A stretch of DNA of 64,000 bases from Brachyspira alvinipulli ATCC 51933 (GTDB taxonomy: Bacteria; Spirochaetota; Brachyspiria; Brachyspirales; Brachyspiraceae). A program made the position numbers and the translations under genes. The stretch is taken from the NCBI RefSeq assembly GCF_000518245.1, contig NZ_KI912404.1:295897-359896 (forward strand). The letters are read 5' to 3'. Below are positions 18,583 to 27,625 of this stretch, one piece after another. Numbering within the stretch: position 1 is the first letter of the stretch; each line of letters starts with the position of its first letter. The notes below the pieces were generated by a model. The model had not been told where the DNA came from. It was given only the letters and a program-made list of their open reading frames with translations, and did not search any database.

Positions 18583-19290
18583 ATGAGTTATCTTTATGAA
18601 ATAAAAGAAATTAGTAAGGTTTACGGACATGGAGGCGGTGCCACTCAGGCATTGAAATCAGTTAATCTTACAATAGAAGAAGGAAAACTTACAGCTATAC
18701 TAGGACCTAGCGGTTCAGGTAAGAGTACTTTGCTTAATATATTGGGCGCTTTGGATAAGCCAAGCAGCGGACAAGTATTGTTTTTAGGAGAGGATATCTC
18801 TCATTATAGCAATAAAGAGTTAGCTAAGTTCAGAAGGGAAAATATAGGTTTTGTTTTTCAAAGCTATAATTTGCTTCCGAATTTAACTGCTATAGAAAAT
18901 GTAGAGTTTTCAACAGAGATAACAGGGCTTTCACGTGATAATGCTGCGGAGGCTTTGAAATTATTAGGTCTTGAGAATAGGGTAAAACATTATCCTACAG
19001 AATTATCAGGAGGTGAACAGCAGAGGGTAAGTATTGCACGTGCTATAGCTAAGAAGCCTAAAGTTGTTTTATGCGATGAGCCTACGGGAGCATTGGATAA
19101 TAAAACAGGTGTTATGGCTTTAAAAATACTTAGAGATTTGAATATAAATTTAGGAACTAGTATTGTATTAATAACTCATAGTAAGGAAATAGCTAAAATG
19201 GCTGATACTGTTGTAAAAATACTAAGCGGAGAAGTTATTGATAGATATGATGTTGAAAATCCTCTAAATCCGGAAGATATAGAGTGGTAA
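18583..19290 (+). CDS. ABC transporter ATP-binding protein, MacB/LolD type
   Basis: 235 residues with Walker A GPSGSGKST, Q-loop FVFQSYNLLPNLTAIENV, signature LSGGEQQRVSIARAIA, Walker B VVLCDEPTGALD and H-loop LITHS. The NLTAIENV and EPTGALDNKTG strings are typical of the ATPases that pair with FtsX-like permeases (MacB, LolD, FtsE, bacitracin-type exporters). I start at the ATG at 18583; a TTG codon directly before it could extend the protein by one residue. The partner permease begins 32 bases downstream. Confidence 0.94.
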   Translation: MSYLYEIKEISKVYGHGGGATQALKSVNLTIEEGKLTAILGPSGSGKSTLLNILGALDKPSSGQVLFLGEDISHYSNKELAKFRRENIGFVFQSYNLLPNLTAIENVEFSTEITGLSRDNAAEALKLLGLENRVKHYPTELSGGEQQRVSIARAIAKKPKVVLCDEPTGALDNKTGVMALKILRDLNINLGTSIVLITHSKEIAKMADTVVKILSGEVIDRYDVENPLNPEDIEW

Positions 19291-19322
19291 TAATAATTAA
19301 ATAATGGATAAGATGATAAATA

Positions 19323-21644
19323 ATGGTAAATATAAAAACTAAACTTTTATTCAGAAAAATTAATAAGCAATTAGCTATATTTATGTCGGCTGTGTTTATA
19401 GTAACACTTGCAGTTCTTTTCTTTGTTGCTGTAAAGACAGTGTATAGAGATTTTAAATTATCAGCAGAAAATTATTTTGAAAATAATATACTTGATGATT
19501 TAGTTTTATTTGGAATGTTTAATACTAATGATATAGATACATTAGAAGAAATAAACGGTATTGCTAAAGTAGAGGCTAAGCATAGATTCCAAGGAAAAAT
19601 AAATAATATTGATGCTATTATTTATGGAACAGACAACAGTGATAATAGAATAAATAAGCCTTTTGTATATGAAGGAAGTACTGAATTAAAAACTAATGAA
19701 ATAGCTATAAATAAAAATTTTGCTATTGCTAATTCTTTAAAACTTGGGGATACTGTTGAATTAGTGTATAATGATAAGACTAATTCTTTTATTATAGCTG
19801 CATTAGTATCTTATCCTAATTATGTATTTCTTTTTAAAGATGGTGCAAGTACTGCTTCTGAGGCTAAAGATTTTGCTGTTATAGAAATTAATGAGGATAA
19901 TTTTAATTATATACCTTATAATTCTGTGTATATAAAATACAAGGAAGATGCTGATAAAAGCAATGTTGAAAACTTAATAAGAACTAAGTTAAAACAAAAA
20001 ATATTCTTCTTCACAGATAGAGAACAGTCTGTTAATTATGTGAATTATGAACAGACATTGCTTCAAATAGATTCTTTTTCTTATATATGTCCTTCAATAC
20101 TTTTATTTATGGCTATACTTTTACTTTATATAATTCAAAGAAGAAATGTTGCAGTTGAAAGAAAACAAATCGGTATAATGAAGGCTATAGGACTTACAGA
20201 TTTTTCTATAATGTTTATGTATATAAAATATTCTTTTTTAGTGTCTTTTTTTGGTATACTTTTAGCTTTTATAGCAAGTAAGTTTCTTTTACCTCCTATA
20301 TTTAAAGCTCTTGGAAATATATTTGATATGCCTAATTTCAAATATAATGTTTATATAGATTTGTGGATTATAGCTACTATAATAATATTGTTTGTATGTA
20401 TATTCTCAAATCTTTTAGCTGCTTTATCAATATTGAAGCTTAATCCTGCTCAGTCTATGAGAGGAGAACCTCCTAAAGGCGGTGGAAAAACATTAATAGA
20501 GAAATTAAAAATATGGAATAAATTTTCTTTTAATACAAGATATGCTATTAAAAATGCTTCAAGGAGCAAAACTAGATATTTAGCTTCTCTTTGGGGAATG
20601 TTTGCTGCCATTAGTATGACAGTGTTTGCACAAGGGTTTAATAATTCTTTTGATTATTTTTTATATACTCTTTATGAAAAATTTGCTTTATATGATGCTA
20701 CAGCAACGGTAAATCCTGTTAAATGGGAAAATAGTTCTGATATAGTGACAAACCGCTGCATACAATATTTTGATAAGGCTGCTATTTATCAATCTAGAAT
20801 TTACCCTGCATTTAGAGATGATGCTGATAGTTTGTATATACCTACTCTTATATATAAAGACAGTTTTTCTTCTCTTGATATACCTAATAATGAGAATATG
20901 GAAGATTCTGTTATGCTTCCTAAATATTTAGCTGATAAATTGAAAGTTAAAGAAAATGATTATATAGGTGTAGAATTATATACTCTTGGAAACAGCATAT
21001 CAAGACGTGTTAAAGTAAGTAAATTTGTGGATCAGCAGGGTATGTTCTATGTTTATATGAATAAAGATTTTGCTGAGGAAACATTTGATATTAATGATGT
21101 TTATAATACTTTATTCCTTACAACAACAAATAATACTCCTATTTCAAATTTAAAAGATATATTAGATGAGAGCAAAGAAGTATCTTATTATAGTTTTAGA
21201 AATGATGAATATGAGGCATATAAGAATCAAATAGCGACAATATACCTTCTTGTACAAATACTTATATTCATAGCATTTTTATTAGGTGCTACATCTCTTT
21301 ACGGTGTAGGTGTAATTACGCTTGCAACAAGAAGATACGAGTTCACATTGCTTAAGGTTATGGGATATACTACAAAAGAAATAATGATAGCTTCATTGAA
21401 AGAAACTATTACTCAGGTTATAGTAGCCATACCTTTAGGAATAGCTGCTGGATATGGAATATTATATTTAGTAAAAGGACCATTTTCTAGTAAATTATTC
21501 TCATTTGTTCCTCATGTATATGAATCAAGTTATGCTCTTGCTATAATTTTATTGATTACTGTAATATTATTGGTGTCTATTATGAGTTCGCATTATATCA
21601 ATAAATTGGATATGGTTGAGGGATTAAAAGACAGAGAAGAATAA
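19323..21644 (+). CDS. FtsX-like ABC transporter permease with two FtsX domains
   Basis: A 773-residue protein with helix 1 at residues 15-40, a large extracytoplasmic region (about 45-240), three helices (about 250-385) forming the first FtsX domain, a connecting segment with NTRYAIKNASRSKTRY, a second helix and extracytoplasmic region (about 420-625), and a final three-helix FtsX block (about 635-765). The ERKQIGIMKAIGLT and RRYEFTLLKVMGYTTKE strings are the coupling sites that contact the ATPase. This ten-helix arrangement matches putative exporters of the FtsX/DUF214 class that act on lipoproteins or peptides. Substrate unknown. Forms a unit with the ATPase gene just upstream. Confidence 0.92.
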   Translation: MVNIKTKLLFRKINKQLAIFMSAVFIVTLAVLFFVAVKTVYRDFKLSAENYFENNILDDLVLFGMFNTNDIDTLEEINGIAKVEAKHRFQGKINNIDAIIYGTDNSDNRINKPFVYEGSTELKTNEIAINKNFAIANSLKLGDTVELVYNDKTNSFIIAALVSYPNYVFLFKDGASTASEAKDFAVIEINEDNFNYIPYNSVYIKYKEDADKSNVENLIRTKLKQKIFFFTDREQSVNYVNYEQTLLQIDSFSYICPSILLFMAILLLYIIQRRNVAVERKQIGIMKAIGLTDFSIMFMYIKYSFLVSFFGILLAFIASKFLLPPIFKALGNIFDMPNFKYNVYIDLWIIATIIILFVCIFSNLLAALSILKLNPAQSMRGEPPKGGGKTLIEKLKIWNKFSFNTRYAIKNASRSKTRYLASLWGMFAAISMTVFAQGFNNSFDYFLYTLYEKFALYDATATVNPVKWENSSDIVTNRCIQYFDKAAIYQSRIYPAFRDDADSLYIPTLIYKDSFSSLDIPNNENMEDSVMLPKYLADKLKVKENDYIGVELYTLGNSISRRVKVSKFVDQQGMFYVYMNKDFAEETFDINDVYNTLFLTTTNNTPISNLKDILDESKEVSYYSFRNDEYEAYKNQIATIYLLVQILIFIAFLLGATSLYGVGVITLATRRYEFTLLKVMGYTTKEIMIASLKETITQVIVAIPLGIAAGYGILYLVKGPFSSKLFSFVPHVYESSYALAIILLITVILLVSIMSSHYINKLDMVEGLKDREE

Positions 21645-21675
21645 TATTTGATTTTACTTTGTTCTTGTATAAAAA

Positions 21676-21707
21676 ACTAGCCGCTTATAAAATTGTAAGC
21701 GGCTAGT
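21676..21707. terminator. Bidirectional terminator
   Basis: Twelve-bp perfect stem (21676-21687 with 21696-21707; core CTAGCCGCTTA), 8-base loop, between the convergent permease and NUDIX-kinase genes. Confidence 0.85.
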
Positions 21708-21724
21708 ATAATTTTAATATAAAA

Positions 21725-23293
21725 TTAATTTTTTGCAGGTATTCCGAAAGGCATTCTTAATTTTACTATAGTACCTGCACCTTCAGAACTATCTATATTT
21801 ATAGCCCCTTGCATAGTATCAAGCAAATCTTTTACAACAGAAAGTCCTATTCCTATACCGCCATACTCTCTTTCAAATCTTGAATCACCTTGATAAAATG
21901 GTATAAATATCTTTTTTAATTGGCTTTGTTTTATTCCTTTTCCGGTATCTTTTACCATTATTTCTATTTCATTTGGTATGATGTTTTGCATTGTATGATA
22001 GTTAAATAAATCTGGAGAGAAATCCAAAGCCTTTTTTTCTATTGTGTCAAGAGTTCTAACATTAATAGATATAGTACCTGATTTTGTGAATTTAAATGCA
22101 TTTGATATAATACCTTCCATGATAAGTCTAAATCTTTCATGGTATCCTATTAGAACAGAACAATTTTTTTCTACATTTATTTCAATTTTGATGTCTTTAG
22201 GATATATGAATTTGTATCCTTCAACTATTATATTAATTTCATCTTCTACATTAAATTCTGATACATATTTTGAATTTTCATCATCTTTAAGTGCAATTTG
22301 TATTAAGTTATTATTAGTATCATACAATTTTTTTACACTTCTTGAAACAATGTTAAAAGCCTCTTCTCTTCTTTCTTCTGTTATATTATTCTTTTTTAAT
22401 AAATTAATGTATCCCATAATTTCAGTAAAAGGATGTCTAAGTTCATGCGAAACAGTAGCTTTAAATTCTCTTATAAGTTTATTATAATGTTCAGCACTTT
22501 TTTTAAGTGAGTTAATTTCATTTAAAAGCGTATGAAGCCTTTTTTGAAGTATTAAATTGTGATTTTTTTGATGTTCATATAGTATTGAAAAATAAAGCCT
22601 ATTAAGTCCTATTTCAGTTCCAGCATTTTTTATTATACCTTCTTTGCACCATTCTATAGCTTTATTAAAAGGAACAAAAAAAGATTCTATAGTCTCTTCC
22701 ATAACAGAACCGTCAGTTTTTATATGTTTTTTTGGAACTATGCCTGTTATATCACATGTGGCAATATTTATTCTCTCTGTGATGATTCCTGATGAACTAT
22801 AATATCTATGCCCAAGTACATTAATATTTTTTAAAGGCACAGAATATCCAGTTTCTTCCTCAAGTTCTCTTTGAGCACATTTTTTTATGCCTTGATTTTG
22901 ATTTTTATCATTCATTTCTTCTTCTTCAAGCATTCCTGCAGGAAACTCTAAGAATTTCATTATATGCTCATCTATATCCTCAGGATTTTTTTCTGTCATT
23001 ACCTTTTCTCTATAATAAACAACGGGTCTGAATGTGCTAATCATAAGTACATGTATTTGATTATCTATATATGCATACGGTACTATTATTACAGCGTCAC
23101 GGCCTTTTCTATTAATTATATCGCAATTATATTCTCTTGAAAAACTGCCGTCATCGTATTCATTTATAGCAACAAATCTTTCTAAATTAACAAATCCCGT
23201 ATCCAATTTAATTGGAGGGGATTTATGGAAAAATTTTGTATCTTTTACAGTTTTGGTATTCTTTTTAAGATTTTTATTGTCATTGTTATCCAT
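21725..23293 (-). CDS. NUDIX hydrolase-histidine kinase fusion protein
   Basis: A soluble 522-residue protein with two parts. Residues about 35-235 are a NUDIX domain of the ADP-ribose/nucleoside-diphosphate-sugar pyrophosphatase type: FLEFPAGMLEEEE starting near 114, the catalytic RELEEETGY at 142-150, and YYSSSGIITERI near 165. Eight extra residues interrupt the NUDIX box between its first Glu and the REUxEE part. A helical linker (240-280) leads to a HisKA H-box SHELRHPFTE with phospho-acceptor His283. A complete HATPase follows: N-box with Asn398, DTGKGI at 449-454, FIPFYQGD, and GGIGIGLS at 478-485. No membrane helix, no receiver domain and no response regulator gene nearby. It follows the RsbW-like gene by 11 bases. 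Ligand-gated kinase activity is inference. Confidence 0.9.
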   Translation of the reverse strand: MDNNDNKNLKKNTKTVKDTKFFHKSPPIKLDTGFVNLERFVAINEYDDGSFSREYNCDIINRKGRDAVIIVPYAYIDNQIHVLMISTFRPVVYYREKVMTEKNPEDIDEHIMKFLEFPAGMLEEEEMNDKNQNQGIKKCAQRELEEETGYSVPLKNINVLGHRYYSSSGIITERINIATCDITGIVPKKHIKTDGSVMEETIESFFVPFNKAIEWCKEGIIKNAGTEIGLNRLYFSILYEHQKNHNLILQKRLHTLLNEINSLKKSAEHYNKLIREFKATVSHELRHPFTEIMGYINLLKKNNITEERREEAFNIVSRSVKKLYDTNNNLIQIALKDDENSKYVSEFNVEDEINIIVEGYKFIYPKDIKIEINVEKNCSVLIGYHERFRLIMEGIISNAFKFTKSGTISINVRTLDTIEKKALDFSPDLFNYHTMQNIIPNEIEIMVKDTGKGIKQSQLKKIFIPFYQGDSRFEREYGGIGIGLSVVKDLLDTMQGAINIDSSEGAGTIVKLRMPFGIPAKN

Positions 23294-23304
23294 AATATAG
23301 ACTC

Positions 23305-23784
23305 TTATTCGTTTTTTAGATATTTTGTTAATGTTACAGAATTGCCTTTTTTATTATATTTAACAGCATCAAAATATGATTTAACCATCATCATTCCTCT
23401 TCCGTTTTCTCTGGCAAATCCTTCATTACTTATTTTTTTCATTTCTTTTTTAGGTTTGAAACCGCAACCTTGATCTTTTACATTTATGATTATTTCATTT
23501 TTAGCAATTTCTAATGAAATTTCTACATGTGTTTGTTTTGCTCTATCTGTTTTTAAAAGTTCTTTTAATTTTTTATTGTATATATTTTTTTTTAACCATT
23601 CCTTTTTCATTTCATATAATATATTTAAATTCCCGTGCTCTATTGCATTCATTATAACTTCATATAGTGCTGCGGCAAATAGGTCTATTTCATCATTTTT
23701 AATATATTTTTTTATTTCATGGCATATATTTTCTATGATAGGAGGTATATCTTCTAATCTATTTTTAAGAATATATTCTTTCAC
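23305..23784 (-). CDS. RsbW-like anti-sigma factor / serine-protein kinase ATPase
   Basis: 159 residues forming one GHKL ATPase domain: VIMNAIEHGN (N-box), VKDQGCGFKP (G1), ENGRGMMMVKSYFD (G2) and a closing GNSVTLTKYL strand. This is the RsbW/SpoIIAB-type pattern of kinases that bind a sigma factor and phosphorylate an anti-anti-sigma protein. An insertion of about 20 basic residues after the N-box (KKEWLKKNIYNKKLK) is longer than usual. The start is GTG with AGG upstream. It is first in the two-gene operon with the NUDIX-kinase, behind a promoter that is itself a perfect palindrome. No sigma or STAS-domain gene is adjacent. Confidence 0.85.
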   Translation of the reverse strand: MKEYILKNRLEDIPPIIENICHEIKKYIKNDEIDLFAAALYEVIMNAIEHGNLNILYEMKKEWLKKNIYNKKLKELLKTDRAKQTHVEISLEIAKNEIIINVKDQGCGFKPKKEMKKISNEGFARENGRGMMMVKSYFDAVKYNKKGNSVTLTKYLKNE

Positions 23785-23807
23785 AATTTTACCTAAAATT
23801 TTTCTAG

Positions 23808-23837
23808 TATTATATCATTATAATGATATAATATCAA
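23808..23837 (-). promoter_or_regulatory. Promoter embedded in a 26-bp perfect palindrome
   Basis: Minus-strand TTGATA (23832-23837), 17-base spacer and TATAAT (23809-23814). Bases 23808-23833 form a 26-bp perfect palindrome centred on TTATAA, covering the whole interval from the -10 box to the end of the -35 box. A dimeric regulator binding here would block RNA polymerase. Drives the RsbW-like and NUDIX-kinase genes. Confidence 0.65.
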
Positions 23838-23931
23838 ATTTATAATTTTATCTTGCTTAGTATTAATCAGTTTTATATGTAAAAATATATAAAATAATAG
23901 TTTACTAATAAATACTAAGTTTATTATGTAC

Positions 23932-23960
23932 TTGACAAAAGAATTATTATGAAGTACAAT
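23932..23960 (+). promoter_or_regulatory. rpmH operon promoter
   Basis: TTGACA (23932-23937), 17-base spacer, TACAAT (23955-23960). The leader to rpmH is about 60 bases. Confidence 0.75.
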
Positions 23961-24027
23961 GAAAACAATACATTTGCATTTAAAATTTTTTTAATAAAGA
24001 TAAAATACAAATCTTTAAGGAGACAAA

Positions 24028-24171
24028 ATGAAACGAACTTATCAGCCAAGTAAGTTGCTTCGTGCAAGAAAATTCGGATTTTTCAAACGTATGGCAACTA
24101 AACATGGACGTGATGTCTTGAAACGCAGAAGAAGAAAAGGCAGATATCGCTTAACCGCTGCCGATGAGTAA
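24028..24171 (+). CDS. rpmH: 50S ribosomal protein L34
   Basis: A 47-residue, highly basic protein beginning [10 protein letters not shown], with [17 protein letters not shown] in the middle and KGRYRLT near the end: textbook L34. AAGGAG lies seven bases before the ATG. It is the first gene of the rpmH-rnpA-yidD-yidC-jag operon, a very conserved order that is often found near oriC. No dnaA or oriC-like DnaA-box cluster is visible in this window. Confidence 0.98.
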   Translation: MKRTYQPSKLLRARKFGFFKRMATKHGRDVLKRRRRKGRYRLTAADE

Positions 24172-24199
24172 AATAATTAAGCAATGACAAGCAGTACTT

Positions 24200-24571
24200 A
24201 TGGAAAACTGTGATAAGGAATACTCATTAAAATTATATAATAAAGAACGATTAAAACTTAGAAATGATATATCAGTATTCTTTAATAAAAAATATAGTAT
24301 TAGGAGATTAAGTAATTTCTATTATACTATTTTTCTATTAAAGAATAATCGTTCATATTCTAGATTTGCTGTGACCATTAAAAAGAATAAAGCTAATGCT
24401 GTGTATAGAAATAAAGCTAAAAGAATTGTAAGAGAAGTATACAGATTAGAAAAGAGTAAAATTCCAGTTGGATATGATTATTTTATTATTATAAATAGAT
24501 TTGATGACAGTCATTCCTATTCATTTAATAATTGCAGAAGGGGTTTACTTAAACTCTTTCAGAAGGTTTAA
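24200..24571 (+). CDS. rnpA: Ribonuclease P protein component
   Basis: 123 residues, basic. The family RNR motif is present as YRNKAKRIVREVYR (about residues 73-86), following SRFAVTIKKNKANA. It binds RNase P RNA and helps mature tRNA 5-prime ends. It starts 28 bases after rpmH, and yidD starts four bases after its stop, so translation is tightly coupled. Confidence 0.96.
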   Translation: MENCDKEYSLKLYNKERLKLRNDISVFFNKKYSIRRLSNFYYTIFLLKNNRSYSRFAVTIKKNKANAVYRNKAKRIVREVYRLEKSKIPVGYDYFIIINRFDDSHSYSFNNCRRGLLKLFQKV

Positions 24572-24574
24572 ATT

Positions 24575-24784
24575 ATGAAAAGTGTTCTTTTATTCTTAAT
24601 TTTTATCTATCAAAAGGCTATTTCTCCTTATTTAAGGCCTTCTTGCAGATTTATACCTTCATGTTCGGAATATGCTAAACAAGCGGTTATAAAACACGGA
24701 GCTATAAAAGGCAGTTTTCTTGCGGTTGCCAGAGTACTTAGATGTAATCCTCTAGCAAAAAAAATCTATGACCCTGTGCCATGA
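24575..24784 (+). CDS. yidD: Membrane protein insertion efficiency factor YidD
   Basis: 69 residues with the complete family signature: IYQKAISPYL, CRFIPSCSEYAKQAVIKHG and RVLRCNPLA. The short N-terminal amphipathic helix is membrane-associated; the three conserved Cys residues are kept. YidD aids insertion of proteins by YidC, whose gene follows 88 bases downstream. Confidence 0.96.
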   Translation: MKSVLLFLIFIYQKAISPYLRPSCRFIPSCSEYAKQAVIKHGAIKGSFLAVARVLRCNPLAKKIYDPVP

Positions 24785-24872
24785 TTTTTTTATATGCTAG
24801 CCATATTCATTTTTTAATTGCTTATTATGGAGTTATTGTATTTTATAATTGATTAAGGAGCTTAAATAGTTT

Positions 24873-26726
24873 ATGAGCAATAATAAAAGAATGGTTATAG
24901 CAATAGGGCTTTCGGCTATAATATTGTTTCTATACATGTTCTATCAGGCTAAGACAATTAAGCCTGTATATAATTCAAATGCTAATACGAATTCAAATGC
25001 TGTGAATAATACAAATACGGCTAATAATGTAAATCCATTGTTAAATACTGACCAAATGCAGAAAGTTGTTCAAATAGAAAATACAAATGCTATATCAGAT
25101 ACAAAAAAAGTTTTAGAAAATGAATATGTTATAGCAACTTTTGAAAATGGTTCATTATATTCTTATAAATTGAAAAATTATTATCCTCAGGATTTAGGAA
25201 GAGATTATACTAATGAAATTATTGATATGGTTGAACAGGTTTATGAAGATATATATCCTTTTACTGTAACATTCCAAAATCTTTCTAATTCTATTGCTGT
25301 ACCAGAAAATTTGAGATATGAATTAGTTTCTGAAAATGATAAATCTGTTAGCTATGCTGCTGAAACTATTATTGATGGTACTGCTGTTAGAATTACTAAA
25401 ACTTTTAATTTTGGAGAAGATCCTTATCAATTAAAAAATTCTGTAAAAATAGAAAATATTGGTGAAAAAGATTTGAATATGTTTTATTCATACTTTTTGG
25501 GTACAGGTATAGGTCCATATAGAACAGATAAAAATTCTATTAGAGAAGATGCTACCAGAGCTCAGTATTTAATAAAAGGAAATGGAAAAGCTAAAATACT
25601 TCTTACAGGCGATATAGTAAAAGATAATATTTTTACAAGATTATTCGGTTCTTCAAGCAGGGGAATTAAAACTAATCAAATGCGATACAATGTATATGAG
25701 GGTGAAGATAAATGGGTAGCATTAAATAACAGATATTTTGCTATAATTTCATCTCCAGCAGATTCTAATAATACAGTTTTTGAAACTATGACTTTTTCTA
25801 AGCCTTCTAGTAATGAATATAGAAATGATTTTCATCTAGCTAATTTAGTTTCTAAGCATAATATTCAAAAAGGTTCTTCTATAACAGATGAGTATTCTGT
25901 GTATATGGGACCTAAGGTTAGAAGTATTTTTTCTGATTATTATGCTGCTGAATCTTATGAGTCAATATTTGGTGAATATATTTTAAGACCATTTATATAT
26001 GTATTGAATATTATTTTGAATGCTTTATACCATGTAACTAATAATTATGCTTGGGCTATAATATTATTTACATTGATATTTAAGATAGTAACTTTCCCAT
26101 TAAACAATGCTTCTTATAAATCTATGAAAAAAATGCAATTGGTTAATCCGAAGATAGAGCATATAAGAGAGCAGTATAAAGATAATCCGGAAAAACTAAA
26201 TGCGGAGATAATGGCTATATACAAAAAAGAGAAAATAAATCCATTAGGTGGATGTCTTCCTATGCTTTTACCATTCCCTCTTCTTATAGCATTTTTCTAT
26301 CTCATGCAGTCTATGGTGGAATTGAGGAATACTCCGTTTTTATGGATAACAGACCTTTCTTCCCCGGATAAATTATTCGTATTTCCAGCAAGCATACCTA
26401 TATTGGGAGGATTTAACTTTAACCTATTCCCTATAGTTATGGCTGTAACAAGTTATTTAAGTATGAAACTTCAGCCTTCATCTTCATCAGGAACTACAGG
26501 AGCTGCTGCTACCCAGATGAAAATGATGACAACTATTTTTCCTCTTATGATGTTGTTTATGTTCTATAACTTTGCAAGCGGACTTGCATTATATTGGACA
26601 GCACAAAATATATTCGGTGTTATTCAGCAGTTTATAACATCCAAATTGGATAAAACTAAAGCTAATAATACAGTTGAAGAGGAAGTAAAAGTGAATGTGA
26701 AAAAGAAAAAAAGAAAAAAGAAATGA
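24873..26726 (+). CDS. yidC: Membrane protein insertase YidC, Gram-negative type
   Basis: 617 residues: N-terminal signal-anchor helix (about 8-26), an Asn/Thr-rich linker (about 30-65), the large periplasmic beta-sandwich domain (about 75-350), and the conserved 60KD_IMP core of five helices (about 375-595) with WAIILFTLIFKIVTFPL, a cytoplasmic loop with MKKMQLVNPKIEHIREQY, and GLALYWTAQNIFGVIQQ. The tail is Lys-rich. The presence of the periplasmic domain shows a didermal cell. YidC inserts inner-membrane proteins, alone or with SecYEG. Confidence 0.96.
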   Translation: MSNNKRMVIAIGLSAIILFLYMFYQAKTIKPVYNSNANTNSNAVNNTNTANNVNPLLNTDQMQKVVQIENTNAISDTKKVLENEYVIATFENGSLYSYKLKNYYPQDLGRDYTNEIIDMVEQVYEDIYPFTVTFQNLSNSIAVPENLRYELVSENDKSVSYAAETIIDGTAVRITKTFNFGEDPYQLKNSVKIENIGEKDLNMFYSYFLGTGIGPYRTDKNSIREDATRAQYLIKGNGKAKILLTGDIVKDNIFTRLFGSSSRGIKTNQMRYNVYEGEDKWVALNNRYFAIISSPADSNNTVFETMTFSKPSSNEYRNDFHLANLVSKHNIQKGSSITDEYSVYMGPKVRSIFSDYYAAESYESIFGEYILRPFIYVLNIILNALYHVTNNYAWAIILFTLIFKIVTFPLNNASYKSMKKMQLVNPKIEHIREQYKDNPEKLNAEIMAIYKKEKINPLGGCLPMLLPFPLLIAFFYLMQSMVELRNTPFLWITDLSSPDKLFVFPASIPILGGFNFNLFPIVMAVTSYLSMKLQPSSSSGTTGAAATQMKMMTTIFPLMMLFMFYNFASGLALYWTAQNIFGVIQQFITSKLDKTKANNTVEEEVKVNVKKKKRKKK

Positions 26727-26788
26727 TTTTTAACAAATTAAGAATAATATGAAAATATTATTCTATCATATAGATAAGGAGTTATACT

Positions 26789-27493
26789 ATGTTAGTAAAA
26801 GAGTTTAGCGGTAAATCAGAAAAAGAAGCTATTAGTAAGGCACTTGAAGAACTTAATCTTACAGAGGATCAGGTTAGAATTGAGGTAATAGATAAGGGTA
26901 AGCGTAATTTATTTGGATTAGGTGAGGAATCACCTACTATTATACGTGTTTATTATGAAGAGATTTCTACAAATTTAGGTGAGTTTCAGTCTATAGTATC
27001 TAATATATTAAAATATATTGGTGTTGATGCAGAAGTTACTGCTAAGGAAGAAAGTGAAAAAAGAATATATATCAATATTTCTACAGAAGATTCTGGCGTA
27101 TTAATAGGTAAAAAAGGTGCTACTTTAGAGGCTTTACAATTTATTATATCATTAATAGCTTCAAAAAAATTCAGCGATGATAATGAAAGACATATTATAT
27201 TAGATGTTGATGGTTATAGAGAGAGAAGAGAAGAGACTTTAAAGCATATAGCACGTCAGGCTGCTCAGCAGGCTAAAAAAACTAGAAGAGTTGTTGCTTT
27301 AGATCCAATGTCTCCTTATGAAAGAAGAATTATACATCTAGAATTACAAAATGATCAGGATGTTGAAACTAAAAGCGACGGAGAGCCTCCATATAGAAGT
27401 GTAAAAGTTTATTCAAAAAGAAAAGGCGGATATAATAAAAGATATAATGACAGAGGCGGATATCATAAATCATCATATTATAAAAATAGATAA
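26789..27493 (+). CDS. jag: Jag/KhpB-type RNA-binding protein
   Basis: 234 residues: Jag_N domain (about 1-50, with FSGKSEKEAISKALEEL and GKRNLFGLG), KH domain (about 70-150, with the GKKGATLEALQFIISL loop) and R3H domain (about 150-210, with MSPYERRIIHLELQND). The last 25 residues are rich in Arg, Gly and Tyr, a likely unstructured RNA-binding tail. The yidC-jag pair is a conserved arrangement; KhpB with KhpA binds RNAs that affect cell division in Gram-positive bacteria. The operon ends at the hairpin at 27517. Confidence 0.94.
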   Translation: MLVKEFSGKSEKEAISKALEELNLTEDQVRIEVIDKGKRNLFGLGEESPTIIRVYYEEISTNLGEFQSIVSNILKYIGVDAEVTAKEESEKRIYINISTEDSGVLIGKKGATLEALQFIISLIASKKFSDDNERHIILDVDGYRERREETLKHIARQAAQQAKKTRRVVALDPMSPYERRIIHLELQNDQDVETKSDGEPPYRSVKVYSKRKGGYNKRYNDRGGYHKSSYYKNR

Positions 27494-27516
27494 TATGTGT
27501 AAAAAATAATATTTTT

Positions 27517-27546
27517 AAGGAGGCTGCACAAAGCCTCCTTTTTTTG
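27517..27546 (+). terminator. Terminator of the rpmH-jag operon
   Basis: Nine-bp stem AAGGAGGCT/AGCCTCCTT, 6-base loop, then TTTTTT. Confidence 0.92.
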
Positions 27547-27625
27547 TAAGAAATAAATTCTCTAATAGCATTCTCTTTTTTATCGATAATAATAAATAGT
27601 ACATAATTCTTTGGAGTGTGATAAA

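Noticed and set aside
24000-24030. Possible oriC/dnaA region next to rpmH
   Set aside because: No DnaA gene and no cluster of TTATCCACA-like boxes between 23785 and 24027.
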